Position numbers and translations under genes: made by a program. Of a stretch of DNA of 64,000 nt, positions 21,511 through 34,014 are shown in pieces; position 1 is the first letter of the stretch, and each line of letters opens with the position of its first letter. The stretch is taken from NCBI GenBank assembly GCA_037892935.1, contig JAYXKI010000006.1, forward strand, positions 1,116,001 through 1,180,000, in the 5' to 3' direction. Origin of the DNA: Phlebopus portentosus. Taxonomy: Eukaryota; Basidiomycota; Agaricomycetes; Boletales; Boletinellaceae. The notes under the pieces were generated by a model. That model was not told where the DNA came from. It did not search any database and was given only the letters and a program-made list of their open reading frames with translations.

Positions 21511-24500
21511 CTATAACCTCCAAATCTGCTCCATGCTCATTACAGGCGAAACCGGTGTCGGGCCAACAGGGGACGAAATAATGGGCGATGTCTTCAACAA
21601 TTCCAATAGCTCAAAGCTCTGCCCATGAACGTCGTTCCACTTCCCTCTGCGAGAGATAAGAATCGGCACGTTCTCCAACGGCTCTTGTTCCCCATCTGCG
21701 ACCGATTCTGTCTCAGATGGTATTGGCCCTGGATATGCGTATCCGGCATTATGAAGGTGGATATCCACGCCCTCAATGACTTGGACGAGTCTCCCAGTCG
21801 CCTTATGTCGAATTTCGATAAATTCGGAGCTGAAGAGAAGCACGTGTTCCTGTCGGTCCACGAATCGGCTTGCTTTGCACTCCCAGCGCACGACACGGGC
21901 CTCGCTAAGCGGTAGGCCGTGACGGTCTATATAACACCCAAAGTCTATATAAGCCAAAAAGAAAGGTTAGTTTTGCGACACGGAAGTGATGATTCTGCGA
22001 ACCTTCGTAAATGACCATGTTCTTGCCCTTGCTGACTCTGGCCAAGCCTAGAGGCTTCGACTCATCACACCGCGCTTTCAAGTCCGCAACTCGGGGATCC
22101 TGAGAGGAAGCGGTGCAGTCTGGAACAGCAAGTACCGCATTACCGGATAGGCTAGAAAGGTGAGTATAAGTGACAAAGTTGTTGGTAGAATAGATGAAGT
22201 CTCACTTCGTAGGATCGACAATCATCACTCCCTTCTCCCCGGCAATAGCAATCGTTTTTGACAAAATGGTTATATCATATGCCGTACGAGGTACGTAGAA
22301 TGGCTGTATAGGACAACATGTGAGCTACATGATCAAATTGTATGTTAAGAACAGAGCTTACACTTCCAAAAGGTTTGAATGACGATGATTTGTTAGGATG
22401 GAAGCGAGAGATGACTGGCCGCTGTAACGCCTCAAGTACGTGCATAGTCGTCTGTCTGAAGCTCTTTGCGGCATATACAACTATAGTAAATGAACTCAGC
22501 GGGATAGGAGTGAACTAGCAGTAATAAATATTCACCGACGGTGCGATCTTTAACGATACCCGCCTTTGCCAAGGTCACATTATCTGTTCCAGAGACTTTC
22601 TCCATCGAGGCATCGAGCGATTTCGGCGGTGCGGAACCCTGGCTCACGCGTGCCATTATGTCCATTGAGTACGCGAGGAGGGTATTGTCAGTTAAGAGCA
22701 AAATCTTCTTGTGCTCCTGCAAGGCTGTTATATAAGTGGCATTTTGGAAGGTAAGTACCCGACGGAAGCCTAGATCAAGAAGGTATCGTCAAACCGGGAC
22801 CTTGTCAAAATAATGTAGCGAGAGGCATACTCTTTTCTCCTCGCATAGATACGTATATGCCGCCTTCACAACCCACAATCAAGAAATTACTTCCTCCGCT
22901 TGCTGAAAGTGTTTCAAATTGAAGAATTGAAAAACAGGAGTATCATAGTACGAACCGAAGGTGGCAGCTGCGGTAATAGCACCAGTAAACAATTCCGTCG
23001 ACGATAACGGCACCCGAACGCTCCGTACTCGGAACACACCATCATCAATCGTACTCGGCGCAAACCACTACGGAACGCATTTTCGTGAGAGCCGCTTGCA
23101 GAACGGGGACAGATAATGCACACGCGTACCTTATTAGCATCCTGACGTGCTTGATGGAGCACAATTGCTTCAGTCAGAACGTCCCGCCATTTGCGGCGAC
23201 CAGCCTCAGTATTTGTATAAAATGTATAACGGCGCGAGCTCTTCGCAGCCGCGTGGTATATCGTAAATGGGTATTGCGGTCGTTGCTGGGACCGTAAGTT
23301 ATCAAGGAGACTACCCTCCTCGGATCTTTCTTTTCGTGTTTCCGGTGGTTGGTCAAATTGGCCGAGACGAAGGAATTCAAGAGGAATAGGCTATCAAAGA
23401 CGATCAATCATCGGTATGGAATAACCGGGAAGTTGGAGTGAACATACACGCGAAGCGACTTCATACTTTACGCCACTCGGTCTCTTCCATTCGCGAGTGA
23501 TCAAGACTGCAAGACCAGGTTATCTTAAGCTGATAGCAATAGCATTGCAAAACTTACGATAGTGATCCAGCAGCACGACGAAGAAATCATTCCAACCATG
23601 CCAATCAATCTCAGACCGAAGCCTTCTTGCTAGAGTCTGAGAATGAACCAAGGTCCGACTCTCATCTTGCTCATCAAGATCCTGAAAAAGATCACAAAAG
23701 CGCCTCAAGTCAGCTTCATCACCAATCAAAAGCTCAAAAGCGCGTACCATAATCTCCCCTTTCCGAAACACCAAGTTCTCCATCACATTCCAAAACTTCA
23801 CCCGACTCTCCGCCGCCTCTATGCCCGGCTGGGTACTCTTCACAAAGTCACCTAAAATGCCGATTATAAGCGGCATCGAATCCTGATCCGGATGGTCTTC
23901 ATCTGTCTTCTTCAGGAGTGTTTCCAGAAGGAGCGACAAGCGTGGCAAGCGAGTGACGGGTCTCGAGAGGAAGGTCACCAAATCGCGTTTGCGGATACGA
24001 GGGTTCTGAGAAACATTCTGAAGGAAGGAGCGATATGCTGGGTTGTGCTTATGCTCTTTACGATGTCGCGCTTCTGAAAGAGGATAATGTTTGATGTACT
24101 CCTCATAGGGAGGTTGGAATTGGAGAACAGCTACGAGTCATCGAACGTCAAGTTAAGGCCGGACTATCATTTCGAAGTTTAGTCACACTTACTCTCAAGG
24201 ATGATGTCGGAGACACTATGAATCAGCGGATGCTGCTCTTGTTGCCTGACGAAGAGCGATCCCAACATTCGCTGATGGAAAGACAGTACATCATGAAGAT
24301 TCCAGAAGGTACTGTAAATGAATTCGTCCGCTTTTCCTTCGCCGAATACGTTGCTCGTCCTCAGAGGATCGACAATTACCTGAACGAATTTTAGCAGACG
24401 TTTCAAAGAAAGGAAGAGCGTATGTGCATACTTCAAAGACAGTCTCTAGATCCCGAACGTAGTCTCGTTCGGATTTGAATATCTCGAACAATATTGATTG

Positions 24501-25582
24501 CCTTTGGACCTCCTTCTCACCGAGTGCTTCTCGTGCAGTCTCGGGCACAAGTTTATGCCATTCTTCATCAGTGGCGGCCAGTTCTCCAGCTTGGAACCTC
24601 CGCAGTCCCTCTTCAGACTCCAACCTGTGATGTGAGAGCGCATATATTGAGTAAATGTGGTAGTAATGAGAACGAGGCAAGCCACGCACGTTAGATTCGA
24701 CAGCTCCTCTGTCAACGCATCCGTAGAATCCTATCACATCAACCAGCCTTAGATCCTGATTAGGAATATATAGAGAATGCTAACACTTACCACGGACTGC
24801 AAAGATGGCGCATATGACGAGGCATACGAAACATTTCGATGAAGACTCGGCGCAGGGCCGATGTCGCTTATAGCTTGCCGACGGATGCTAGGCGCATGCG
24901 CGCGCTGAGACAGGCTTCGGTTGACCTCAGGCTCCGGGAAAGCAAAGCCCCCACCATCTGGATCATAAGTGCTCGTCGTTACCGGACTGCATCCTTCTGT
25001 GTAGCTCGCCGGGCGCTGAAGGTCGGTGGCGTAGGAGTTCTGTCTCGATCTCCCGTGCGCATCGATGCCCTCGTGCATGTGGTAGTAAGACGCTGTGGGC
25101 GATGCGGACGGCGAGAATGGGTTCGAGAAGTAGTCCTCGTCCGCATTGTCGTATCCGTTACCGTTCCTATGAGTTTGTGTCGCGTTGGGTGTTCGTTCCC
25201 CACCATTCCCATTTCCATTCAAATATCCATATCTATGTTCGTGTTCATATCCGTAGTCGCCGTATCCATTGTTCTCATATCGTTCATATCCATGACCTTC
25301 ATAATGGTCCCTCACCGGATTGTACTGCAGATTAGCGGCCTCAGCGTACTGCTCCCAGCTCGCCTGGGATGGCTGCAGCTGAGAGTGAGGATACCCAAAT
25401 CCACCAGAATTCCAGTTCGAATTTGAATCGATTGGACTGAGATTCGCGGGCTTTGGTGGCACGGGTGGAGGTCGCGGATCTGAATTAGAGTAATAAGAAT
25501 TACTACCCGTCGATGAGGACGACGCTACAGGGATCGTAATATGAGGCTGCGGCCGGCCGGACTGATCGTACGGGTAAGACAT
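21511..25582 (-). CDS. ROM2: Rho guanine nucleotide exchange factor, DH-PH-CNH (ROM1/ROM2 type)
   Basis: Activates Rho1 GTPase in the cell-wall integrity pathway at the plasma membrane (role known for yeast Rom2). The first exon (24791-25582, 264 aa) is disordered and rich in Tyr, Gly, Asn and Pro, with a PPPVPPKP motif. The DH domain follows over several exons: RQSILFEIFKSERDYVRDLE, the conserved FWNLHDVLSFHQRML region, then NPRIRKRDLVTFLSRPVTRL and PRLSLLLETLLKKT. The PH region (VLITREWKRPSG, YTFYTNTEAGRRKWRDVL) comes next. The rest is a citron homology domain ending in WECKASRFVDRQEHVLLFSS, IEIRHKATGRLVQVIEG and a final IWRL before the stop at 21511. I saw no DEP domain. Exons inside the CNH part are only partly mapped. 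Confidence 0.9.
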
Positions 25583-26158
25583 GAGAGATTGTGTTGTGTA
25601 TAGACTGCGTAGAGAGCCCTGGAGGAACTCTGAGCCAGTATTGTATTAGTAGAGCGGTGCTGGTCCAGAAAAGCAGCGGCAGCGCTTTGGCCGAGGAAGG
25701 TTGTGATCGACGATCGTGCCGTCGATCACATAACCAATCTGACTTGGCCATTTCCAAAGTTGCTCTTCTTCAACGATGAGAAGACAAAAGGAAATTGGGA
25801 GACAAAAACAAAGAGAGGGAAGGGGTTGCATAGGGAGTTTTGGATCAAGAAAAGCGGTTGTTTGAAGACAATATCCTCGCGTATAAAATGAAATATCCAC
25901 CGCCGGCCGAACCGTGACAAAGCCGCTGCGGTGGTGATCACAGAAGGTGGCCGCAACACGAAACGACGCAGTACCGGCCTTCACCCCAGAAAATAGCGAA
26001 TAAAAAGGGCGTTCAACGGTAGATATAAAGAGCCTTCATTCATTCATTCATTCAGTTGTTCACTCTCAACTCTCTGATACACTATACTTCTGCGATGAAC
26101 GTGTGCTAGGTGGAGACGCGTCTTATGTCACACCACAACTACCTGAAAAGTCGCTTGC
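25583..26158. promoter_or_regulatory. Divergent promoter region between ROM2 and the TDP2-like gene
   Basis: No coding exon. It contains a TATA-like GATATAAAG at about 26023-26031, a CATT tetranucleotide run at about 26036-26053, and ACGCGT at 26116-26121, only 38 nt before the ATG at 26159. A CAAACAA/CAAA-rich stretch lies near 25790-25870. The ACGCGT box suggests cell-cycle control of the repair-type gene, by analogy only. Confidence 0.45.
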
Positions 26159-27202
26159 ATGCCGTTGCTTGTGAAAGCTTTACGTTCTCTCGTTCCTCCT
26201 AGACAAATGAGTTCTCTACGTTCCGTACACGATGAACCAAACTCTCGCGGTATGCTATCCGTATACGTTTACAGCCCAGACAAAAACAGATGGACACGCG
26301 CTCCCTACGCGCAGGAGCAGCCAACAAAAGGCTCGTCAGCACCTACATCACTACGTTTGCTCACATGGAACGTCGATTTCATGGCTCCACATACCGCTGA
26401 CCGGCTAAAATGCGCACTCGATTATATACAACGCGATGTATTCAACTGCACGGACGGAAACGCGCCGGAGCCTTGCGCTATTCTGCTGCAGGAGATAGAA
26501 GCAGAAGTCATCCCCGTGCTACTCAGCAACGAGTGGGTTCGGGCACATTTTCAAGTCACACCGATATCGAAATGGAATTGGCCAAACAAAGCGCATTATG
26601 GCAGCATCACGCTCATTTCCCTCGGCGTGCCTGTCGTGTCTGCCTCTAGTCTGGTATTCGCCAATTCGCATATGTCACGCAATGCGTTGATCGTGGACGT
26701 TCAACTGGCTGGGAGTACGAGGCCCGGAACGGATACTACGGAAATTGTCGGAAACGAGGATGATGGTTCTAAAGCGCCACGTGCCGTGCTGTTCCGCATT
26801 CGGATTGCTAATGTTCATTTGGAATCATTGCAACAAGGTGCATCGGCGCGACCACAGCAGCTGGCACTGGTCACAGAGGCGTTGAAGGAGGCTGGCATCA
26901 AAGCAGGACTGGTGTGTGGAGACATGAATGACATCATGGAATGTGATAAAACCATCCCTTCCTCCTTGGGGCTTTCTGATGCATACACGGGCGACGCAAA
27001 CGATTCAAAAGGGCACACATGGGGATATCAGCCCGTGTGTAGTTACCCTCCGGGCAGATTGGACAAAATTCTTTACACGCCGCATCGAGGCCTCGTCGTG
27101 GAGGAGCCCACGCGTGTCGGCGTGGGTGCGAAGACTGCGTTGGGAGCATGGGCGAGCGACCATTATGGGTTGCTAACGTCTGTGTCGATTACGAGAGAAT
27201 GA
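26159..27202 (+). CDS. Endonuclease/exonuclease/phosphatase-fold protein, TDP2-like
   Basis: Intronless, 347 aa. It has the EEP metal-dependent phosphodiesterase motifs in order: LLTWNVDFM (Asn), LLQEIEAEV (Glu), the HYGS-like AHYGSITL region, IANVHLESL, VCGDMND (Asp/Asn pair), GRLDKILYTP and ASDHYGLLT (terminal Asp-His). This set is typical of tyrosyl-DNA phosphodiesterase 2-like enzymes, which release topoisomerase II adducts from 5' DNA ends. Other EEP enzymes share the fold, so the substrate is inferred. The first 22 residues (MPLLVKALRSLVPPRQMSSL) are basic and amphipathic and could be a mitochondrial presequence. A second Met at codon 17 would remove most of it, which could give dual localisation. 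Confidence 0.85.
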   Translation: MPLLVKALRSLVPPRQMSSLRSVHDEPNSRGMLSVYVYSPDKNRWTRAPYAQEQPTKGSSAPTSLRLLTWNVDFMAPHTADRLKCALDYIQRDVFNCTDGNAPEPCAILLQEIEAEVIPVLLSNEWVRAHFQVTPISKWNWPNKAHYGSITLISLGVPVVSASSLVFANSHMSRNALIVDVQLAGSTRPGTDTTEIVGNEDDGSKAPRAVLFRIRIANVHLESLQQGASARPQQLALVTEALKEAGIKAGLVCGDMNDIMECDKTIPSSLGLSDAYTGDANDSKGHTWGYQPVCSYPPGRLDKILYTPHRGLVVEEPTRVGVGAKTALGAWASDHYGLLTSVSITRE

Positions 27203-27949
27203 TGAAGAAAGTTCGTTCGGCAGAAATTCACCATACTGATTTGGTGATGGTACCAACTTGCCCTGACATCATACTTCTGGTGTAATTTCATACCGATTTT
27301 CTTCGAGGTTTTTTCTTTCATGGTTAAAACATCGTGCTGACCTGAATACGACAGTCAGATACATACAGTGAGTGCATCTCGTCATTCTTCCGCAAATATA
27401 ATAGGACCCCTGTCAATGCCGATTCATCCCTCTGCCAAAATTGGCACCTTGTGACCGGATCGCTCAGGTGCATTTGGGTTGCTGATTTCTGACGGCGCCA
27501 AGCCTACCATATATAGTATTTTTGTCACTTGTCATTGCTTTGTCAACCGGTACCGCCAGGGCTTCTTCGGTTGCATGTGGACCGGAGGTCTATATCCGGA
27601 TCGACAGAGGGTTGGTACTGAAATTTCTGGGAAAACCAGAGGGTCAAGGGTCAAAATTTGTCCTACAATGATCCGGATCAGGCATAGGGATTAATAGGCA
27701 TTGCCAGGGGTCCTAATAATAATATAATCCGAAGTATCGCAGGTGTCTTGGAAGGACACGAGATGCCAAGTTGTTGAATAAGATAGTGATATTCAAACGC
27801 GGCAGTCCTCCGGCAGCAGCCGCCATCATACAAAAACCCACGCGACCTCGTTCCACTCTTTTCCCCAGGCAACAACTTCCTTTTCCTCGTCGCCGTCTTA
27901 CTGCCCGCCCCGCCATCGCTCCCTTCAATCACCAATCCAATCCATAGCC
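27203..27949. other. Intergenic region
   Basis: I see no gene here. The last 150 nt before 27950 are C/T-rich with short CA and TCC tracts, as expected for the promoter and leader of the cell-wall gene. Minus-strand frames at 27678-27935 are mirror images of this biased composition. Confidence 0.4.
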
Positions 27950-29022
27950 ATGCAGTTCCATCTCGCGTCTCTCTTTGCCATTGTCGCCGCCATCGGCGCC
28001 GCGGCCCAGACTTTGCAAATCGACACCCCGTAAGTCATCGGCAAGTGCCTTGATACAGACACTGGTTTCTGACAACCGTTCCTCCGTTTTTTCTTCGCTC
28101 TTCTCGCATTTTCGTACACACAGCACTAATGTCATCCAGTGCCTGCCTCAGCTCATCACTTGGAGCGGTGGAGAAGGTGAGTTTTGGTGATCGATATTCT
28201 AGATTTATCTTAGTTTTAACTTTGGTTTTCCAGGCCCTTATTACGTCGTACGTAGCAGTGCTTGACATGTTATAACAGTAGGGCGCGATTCTCACCTTTT
28301 TCTTCTGCTTTTTACACCTTTTTAGAGGTTAGTACTCTTTTTTTTTCGTCAAGCGTATCGCGAATTTATCTAACTTTATGCTATTATTTCAGCGTCCAAC
28401 CCGGTGGTGAACCTAGTGCGGCTGCTCTTGTTGACTTTGGGGAACAAAGTGGAAATTCGTTGACTTGGGTCGTCAATATCGAAGCTGGTGCGTTTGGACT
28501 TGTCACATCAGTGATGACGTCCAGGAACTGACTACAATTTCTTACATAAGGCACTTCCATTGGACTCACGATCCGTGATCAGACCGGAACCGTCGCTAAC
28601 TCCGCTCCGCTCACTGTTGGCTCGAGCAGTATGTCTACCTTGGCAAAAAGAAGGGCGATTCAACTTGAGCTGATACTTGTTTCTTAGGCGATTCCAGCTG
28701 CCTCAGTGCGTCGCTCTCCGTCTCGGAAGGTTCCTCTACCCCTCGGAGCACGTCGACCAGCGCTGGAAGTGCGACAACCACGGGTGTCTCAGCCACCACC
28801 ACCGGTGCATCAAGCACTTCAACCAGGGCCAGGTAACATAGAAACAGGTTAAATTCTGAATGAATTCATTACTGATTTTTCTTCAGTGGCACCAGTGGTT
28901 CAGGGTCAGGAAGCTCAAGCGCATCGGCTACCTCCGCTGAGTCCAGTAATGCTGCCGTTCCTTTCGCACAAATTGGGTCTGCTGGTGCCATTGGTGCTTT
29001 CATCGCCGCAGTTCTTGCTTAA
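27950..29022 (+). CDS. Secreted Ser/Thr-rich GPI-anchored protein with Kre9/Knh1-like N-terminal domain
   Basis: Eight exons: 27950-28029, 28124-28176, 28234-28247 (14 nt), 28326-28327 (2 nt), 28393-28487, 28551-28628, 28688-28832 and 28887-29022. Only with the 2-nt exon do they sum to a complete frame (603 nt, 200 aa). A signal peptide occupies residues 1-19. The Kre9/Knh1-like domain follows: TPTNVIQCLPQLITWSGGEG, PYYVSVQPGGEPSAAALVDF, then TSIGLTIRDQTGTVANSAPL. From about residue 110 the chain is Ser/Thr/Gly-rich, likely O-mannosylated. The last 20 residues are hydrophobic (GAIGAFIAAVLA), fitting a GPI signal. Related proteins sit at the cell surface or wall; the exact role is unknown. Confidence 0.85.
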
Positions 29023-31083
29023 ATGGGCAAGGATGGGTCCAATTTTATCGCATCGGAATGCCCAGAATGTGTACGGCAATGCCGAATTGTTTCTCTTTAG
29101 CTTGGTTTTCCTGTCCTTATACCACAATCACTAACAGTGCAGCCAACTACCCTAGCTAGAGAAGAGCGGTTGTCTTGCGCCCGTTTCGTTTTTTTTAACT
29201 CATTTGGGACTCGATACAATGTCACGACTATTTGACTCCTATCTTCCTTACATTTTTCCCTTATATTCACACCTCACTTGAATTCGTACGACGATAGTCT
29301 TAACGAGGTCTTACGACGTGTTTGTACGGCCGCGTGGCTACTAGTCAAGGCTGATCTGTTTGTTGTTCTATACTTTCGTTAATGGATGTTTGCTGAATGG
29401 ATAAGAATGGAAGCTGTATTCCTTCCGATTGTATTTGAGAATGCGATTGAGCTGTTTTCGGCATCAAGCTCTGTCAGTTCAGGAACGTACTTACATGTCC
29501 CTATACTGTCTTGAAGTGTTGATCTGATAAATATTAGCAAATCTTACACTTGAGAATTGTCGGCATGTTTGACGAGTTTTCAAAGTTTACCACACAAATC
29601 TTTTGAAGTACACTACGCAAGATAGATGTACTTAGGCAGTTGTGGAATAACAGTATTCGCGCCAATTTAAACAGATGCATTGTTATGAGTGTTCCATCAA
29701 ACGTGCACGGTTTCCTTCTACCAGTGGTCAACCGAGTACTAGAAACTGGTTCTGCTGTCGGACTTGTGTCTGGAACTTGCGACTGGATGATTTCAGGTAT
29801 GACTGACTATGTAATATTTTGATTGTCTACAGAAAGAACGTTTTCATCACGGCATCTATGTTCGACACCAACTATGATCCTTTTCCCTGTGTCTTGTTTG
29901 TTTATACGACTTTCATACATTATGTCAGTGACCTGACTTTGGTTGATTGATGTTGCGTAATTACCGCCATGACGGCAATTCATAATGGATTTTTCTTTCA
30001 TCACCAGTCTTCTCGACTTTTCAGCGTTCCATCGGCTCGATTGTACAAGATTGCCCACCATCCTTTCGACAATATCTTCATTTTTTTCAAATCTCGAGAT
30101 TACTCTTGGCCACAGTTTTCACTAGCACAGAATCGCCCTGAGCGTGCGAATTCGTCCTTTTTGAATAATTAAAAACAAAACATACTGGAAAATGCCGAGT
30201 TCGTCGTTTATTTTTCCGAGAATTTTTCACGATATCATCTACCACCTAGTTCGCCGGTATCCGCAGTGATGCGCGGAAGCGATCTAAATTGGCGCGTACG
30301 AGCAAATGTGTTTTGCTCTCGAAAGAAAGAGACTGGGCACGCGACAAACATACGAAGTATAGCGGCGCGGACGTAACATGCTAATGTCGAGCTCGTGCTT
30401 TGGCGTTATGGCTAGTGCGGACTTCTTCTCAACCCTCTGTCTTGAGTTACCCTTCTGTTCACTGCTTCTCCAGGACCCCGACAAAGCTTCCGCGGTTTCC
30501 CCGCGCTCCGCGCGCGTGAGCTTACTTGCATACCGTGGGTAACCAGTCTCTGTCTCTAGGTCATTCAGACTCTTCTTTCTGAACCGAATACCAGTGAATA
30601 TTCCGGGCTATGTATGTTATGACAACTCAGTTCCTCGGGACCTGTTCTGATCTGATTTCTGCAGAAGGGCTGATGAGCACCCTATTACCCCGCATTTCGC
30701 CTTACCTTTCCCGATTCTCCTCTACAATTCTATGTCCGTTGGTTTCTACATACAGTAAAAGGCTGCCGTAGCTCTTTCAGGCACGTAAGCTCCCACCAAG
30801 CACCGATAAATCGGAATTCGAATTCTACCACGTCCCGATCTGGATTGGAATACGATTACTGTAAGTCATTTCGGAAGCGTATACCTGATCTTCGATTCTG
30901 CAATCCCGTGTTGCAATCCCGTGGATGTTTTACTTGGTAGGCTGGAAGTTATAAGTGTGCTGGCCTCCTAGCTTGTCTATGCTTCTTTTCTCCGTCTCTG
31001 TCCCTTGCTTTCCTCCCCGCACTTCAACTGCCTCCTGCTAGTCTTCCTTCGTTCTGCTGCTGGATTAGTCTGTCATTGACAGC
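29023..31083. other. Long intergenic region, no gene identified
   Basis: About 2 kb without a supportable exon on either strand. Open frames are short and lack family features. T-rich 3' sequence follows the cell-wall gene. The last 150 nt before 31084 are C/T-rich with CTTTGCTTTCC-type tracts, consistent with the transporter promoter. I found no tRNA-like structure. Confidence 0.4.
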
Positions 31084-33760
31084 ATGCAGACTGGGCAAAC
31101 GCCGTCTCGTGATACTCTTTCGGAATGGTCAATAGTTGACTTTATACATCGAGGGCCCTGGTGGCGGAATAGAGGTGTGAAGTCTCTTCGTGGCCGTCAT
31201 TTTGAATTGTTTCTGACAGGTTTTACTGTATTGCCTCGTTGCAGGAATACTGCTCCTGAACATTTATCTGATAGTTCCTCTCATGACGTCTTCCATCAAC
31301 GGATATGATTCTTCACTCGTCAACGGTGCTTCGAAATTTCTTCTGAAATAGACGCGCTTTGTCTAAGAATGGCGGGGAGTTCTAGGTCTTCAGATTGTTC
31401 CAGACTGGCAAGAGTATTTCCACCATCCGGAGGGAAAGACTCTAGGTGTGTTGTTTTGTACCTCCAAAATCAAGCTGTTTGCCTCAAAACTCCCCGGTAT
31501 AGGTCTCATTAATGCCGCTCAAAACGTGGGCGCTTTGATTGTAAGTTACCCATTTCGCCCGTGGAGAGTCGTAATCGCTCAAGATCATTTTTCTTTCCGC
31601 AAAAACTTAATTCTTGTCTACCCTTGCGATACATGCAGGGCCTCCCATTCTCTCCTTTCGCTTCCGACATTCTCGGTCGACGAGCCGCCTTGTTTATCGG
31701 GTCGTGCATCATGGTTGGAGGCGGTATCTTACAATGCACAGCACAAAATGTCGCGATGTTCATCGGTTCACGTTTCACGAGTAAGATTTCCTCTCACATG
31801 GGACGGGTTTGCTTGTCCGATATTGAATCACAATTATGTCTGCAGTTGGCTTTGGTCTAGCTTTTGCCTTGAATTCGGCACCGTTACTTATCACCGAATT
31901 GTCTTATCCTACCCAAGTAGGTCAAGCACCGCTGAACCCGCTTTTGAGAAAGTGTTGACTATGTGGTCCTCTTGCCCGCCAGCGCGGTAAATTCACTTCT
32001 GTCTACAATTCCTCATGGTACATGGGCAGTATCATCGGTGAGTAGGTTCGAGAAAATCTCTCTATCCTTCTATCCCCGCGTTTTCAATTTCACTGGGGTA
32101 ATCTGGGAAATTTGATGTAATTCTATATTCCAATCATTCCTTGATTTTTAAATGTTTGCGTTTGGCGTTTCATTGTTCATCGTACTGATCGGTCTACGTA
32201 GCGGCGTGGGCCACTTTCGCAGCCTTCAAACGCAAAGATGGTTCAACTCTGGCTTGGAGGTAAATTTGGAGCACATGGGCTTCAAGTACAGTCACTGAGG
32301 GACTTACTCGCTACCTAGAATACCCTCCTTCATCCAAGTGGTCGGCTCGTTATCTCAGGTGCTGCTCATATGGTTCTGTCCCGAGAGTCCTCGTTGGCTA
32401 GTGTCACGCGGGCGAGAGGGCCAAGCAGCTCGAACCCTTGCTCGCTTTCACGCTTCAGGCGGAGACGAACGGGACCCACTAGTCGTTTTTGAGATGGCGC
32501 AGATCCGGCATGCGTTGAAGCTTGAGAAGGAATTCGCACAAACCACGAACTGGCTTGGTCTTCTCACAACGCCTGGAAATAGGAAGCGCATGCGTATTAT
32601 TATCGCTATCGCTCTCTTCTCTCAATGGAGGTAATATTTTTGTGATGAGTTCAATCTTTCCATAGGGCGCTGATTGATTGCTTGGTACTCAGCGGTAACG
32701 GCTTAGTGTCATATTATATAGACCTTGTACTCGAGGGCGTCGGCATCAAGAACGCGGGCGTGAAGGCTGAGATCAATGGAGGCCTACAAGTCTTTAATTT
32801 GGTTTGTGCCCTGACTGCCGCGTTGCTTGTCGATAAGCTTGGTCGTCGAGCGCTATTCATCATCTCGAATATTGGAATGTTGATCAGTAAGTACCTCCAT
32901 ATTATGTACAATTGATCCAACGCTAAGCACTTGTAACTCATTCAGCGTTCTCCATGTGGACGCTCACTACAGCCCTATTTCAAATGCAGGATAATACTGC
33001 AGCAGCTAAGGGTACGAATTCTACTTTCTCCTGTACGATCTTGTTTTGACGCCACGGGATTAATGAAGCCACAATCGCCATGATTTTTGTTTTCTTCTTT
33101 TTCTATGATATTGCATACACTCCTATGCTCGTGGCTTATACTCTGGAGATACTTCCTTTCAGTTTCCGTGCAAAGGGTTTCGCCGTCTTAGTAAGTCAGC
33201 ACTCTAAATGATGGAGACCTTTTAACGAAAACCGATCTTAGAACATTACCGTTTGCCTAACTCTCGCTTTCAATCAATTTGTCAATCCTTGGGCCTTGGA
33301 TGCCATGAGCTGGAAATACGTGCGTCCTGATTAGCTTCCGTAAAGAACAACGTAGGCTCACGTTGATGTGCATAAGTACCTTGTGTATTGCGGGTGGCTT
33401 GTCTTCGAGCTACTCTTTGTATTGAAATTCATCATTGAAACAAAAGGTACGTCTTCAATTCGAACCTGTAACATCGTACTGAAACTATGATCTTCAGGTC
33501 GAACTCTTGAAGAGACTGCGGCACTCTTTGATGGCGAGTCTGCTCCAAAAGATATTGCAACGGCTGGTGGCGAAGCTGCAACGATGACCATGAGTCGCAT
33601 GCCCACATATCACCAGGAAACGGTTGTCCACTACGAGAAGGCCGAACTTCCTCGGGACATTTATGAACTCAAAGACCCGCCCAACAAGTCGTTCCAATCG
33701 ATCGCAACGCAGAGCTCGGAGTCAGATATCTTCCCGTCTTCATCAAGACCATTCCGATGA
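31084..33760 (+). CDS. MFS sugar transporter (hexose/lactose permease type)
   Basis: Proton-coupled sugar importer of the plasma membrane, about 530 aa over roughly a dozen exons with 50-70 nt introns. Family landmarks in order: LLLNIYLIVPLMTSSINGYD (TM1), GLINAAQNVGALIGLPFSPF, SDILGRRAALFIGSCIMVGG (GR motif after TM2), GFGLAFALNSAPLLITELSY, GKFTSVYNSSWYMGSII, FCPESPRWLVSRGRE (PESPR), GLQVFNLVCALTAALLVDKL with GRRALF, PFSFRAKGFAVL, and IIETKGRTLEET (PETKG-like) before a Ser-rich cytoplasmic tail. The ATG at 31084 joins TM1 through an intron after WWRNRG. Substrate cannot be fixed from sequence. It converges with the alpha-amylase 255 nt away, suggesting a starch or maltose use locus. Confidence 0.9.
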
Positions 33761-34014
33761 TTCCTCACGCTACACTATTCCTTTCTCGGTTCTTGTCTAT
33801 GGGATATTTGGTTTATAAACTGTGCCCCAGTTACTAACATTAATTCCTTCGTTTGTCGCTCTTGCCATTCCTATTGTGCGCTGTTTTCCATCTGGACATT
33901 TATGCTCGTTCTGGGTTTTGTGAGGTCTTTGGAAAAAGACATTGGCAAACTCGTATGTATTAGTAGTTATGCTAGAAAAAGGAAATCTATGCATCTAAAA
34001 GCAAAGCTTCTGAT

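Noticed and set aside
24839..25426. Plus-strand open frame of 195 codons opposite ROM2 exon 1
   Set aside because: It mirrors the compositionally biased first exon of ROM2 and has no family features.
33440..33470. Possible tRNA B-box-like AATTCGAACC
   Set aside because: Lies in an intron of the sugar transporter and no cloverleaf or A box can be formed around it.
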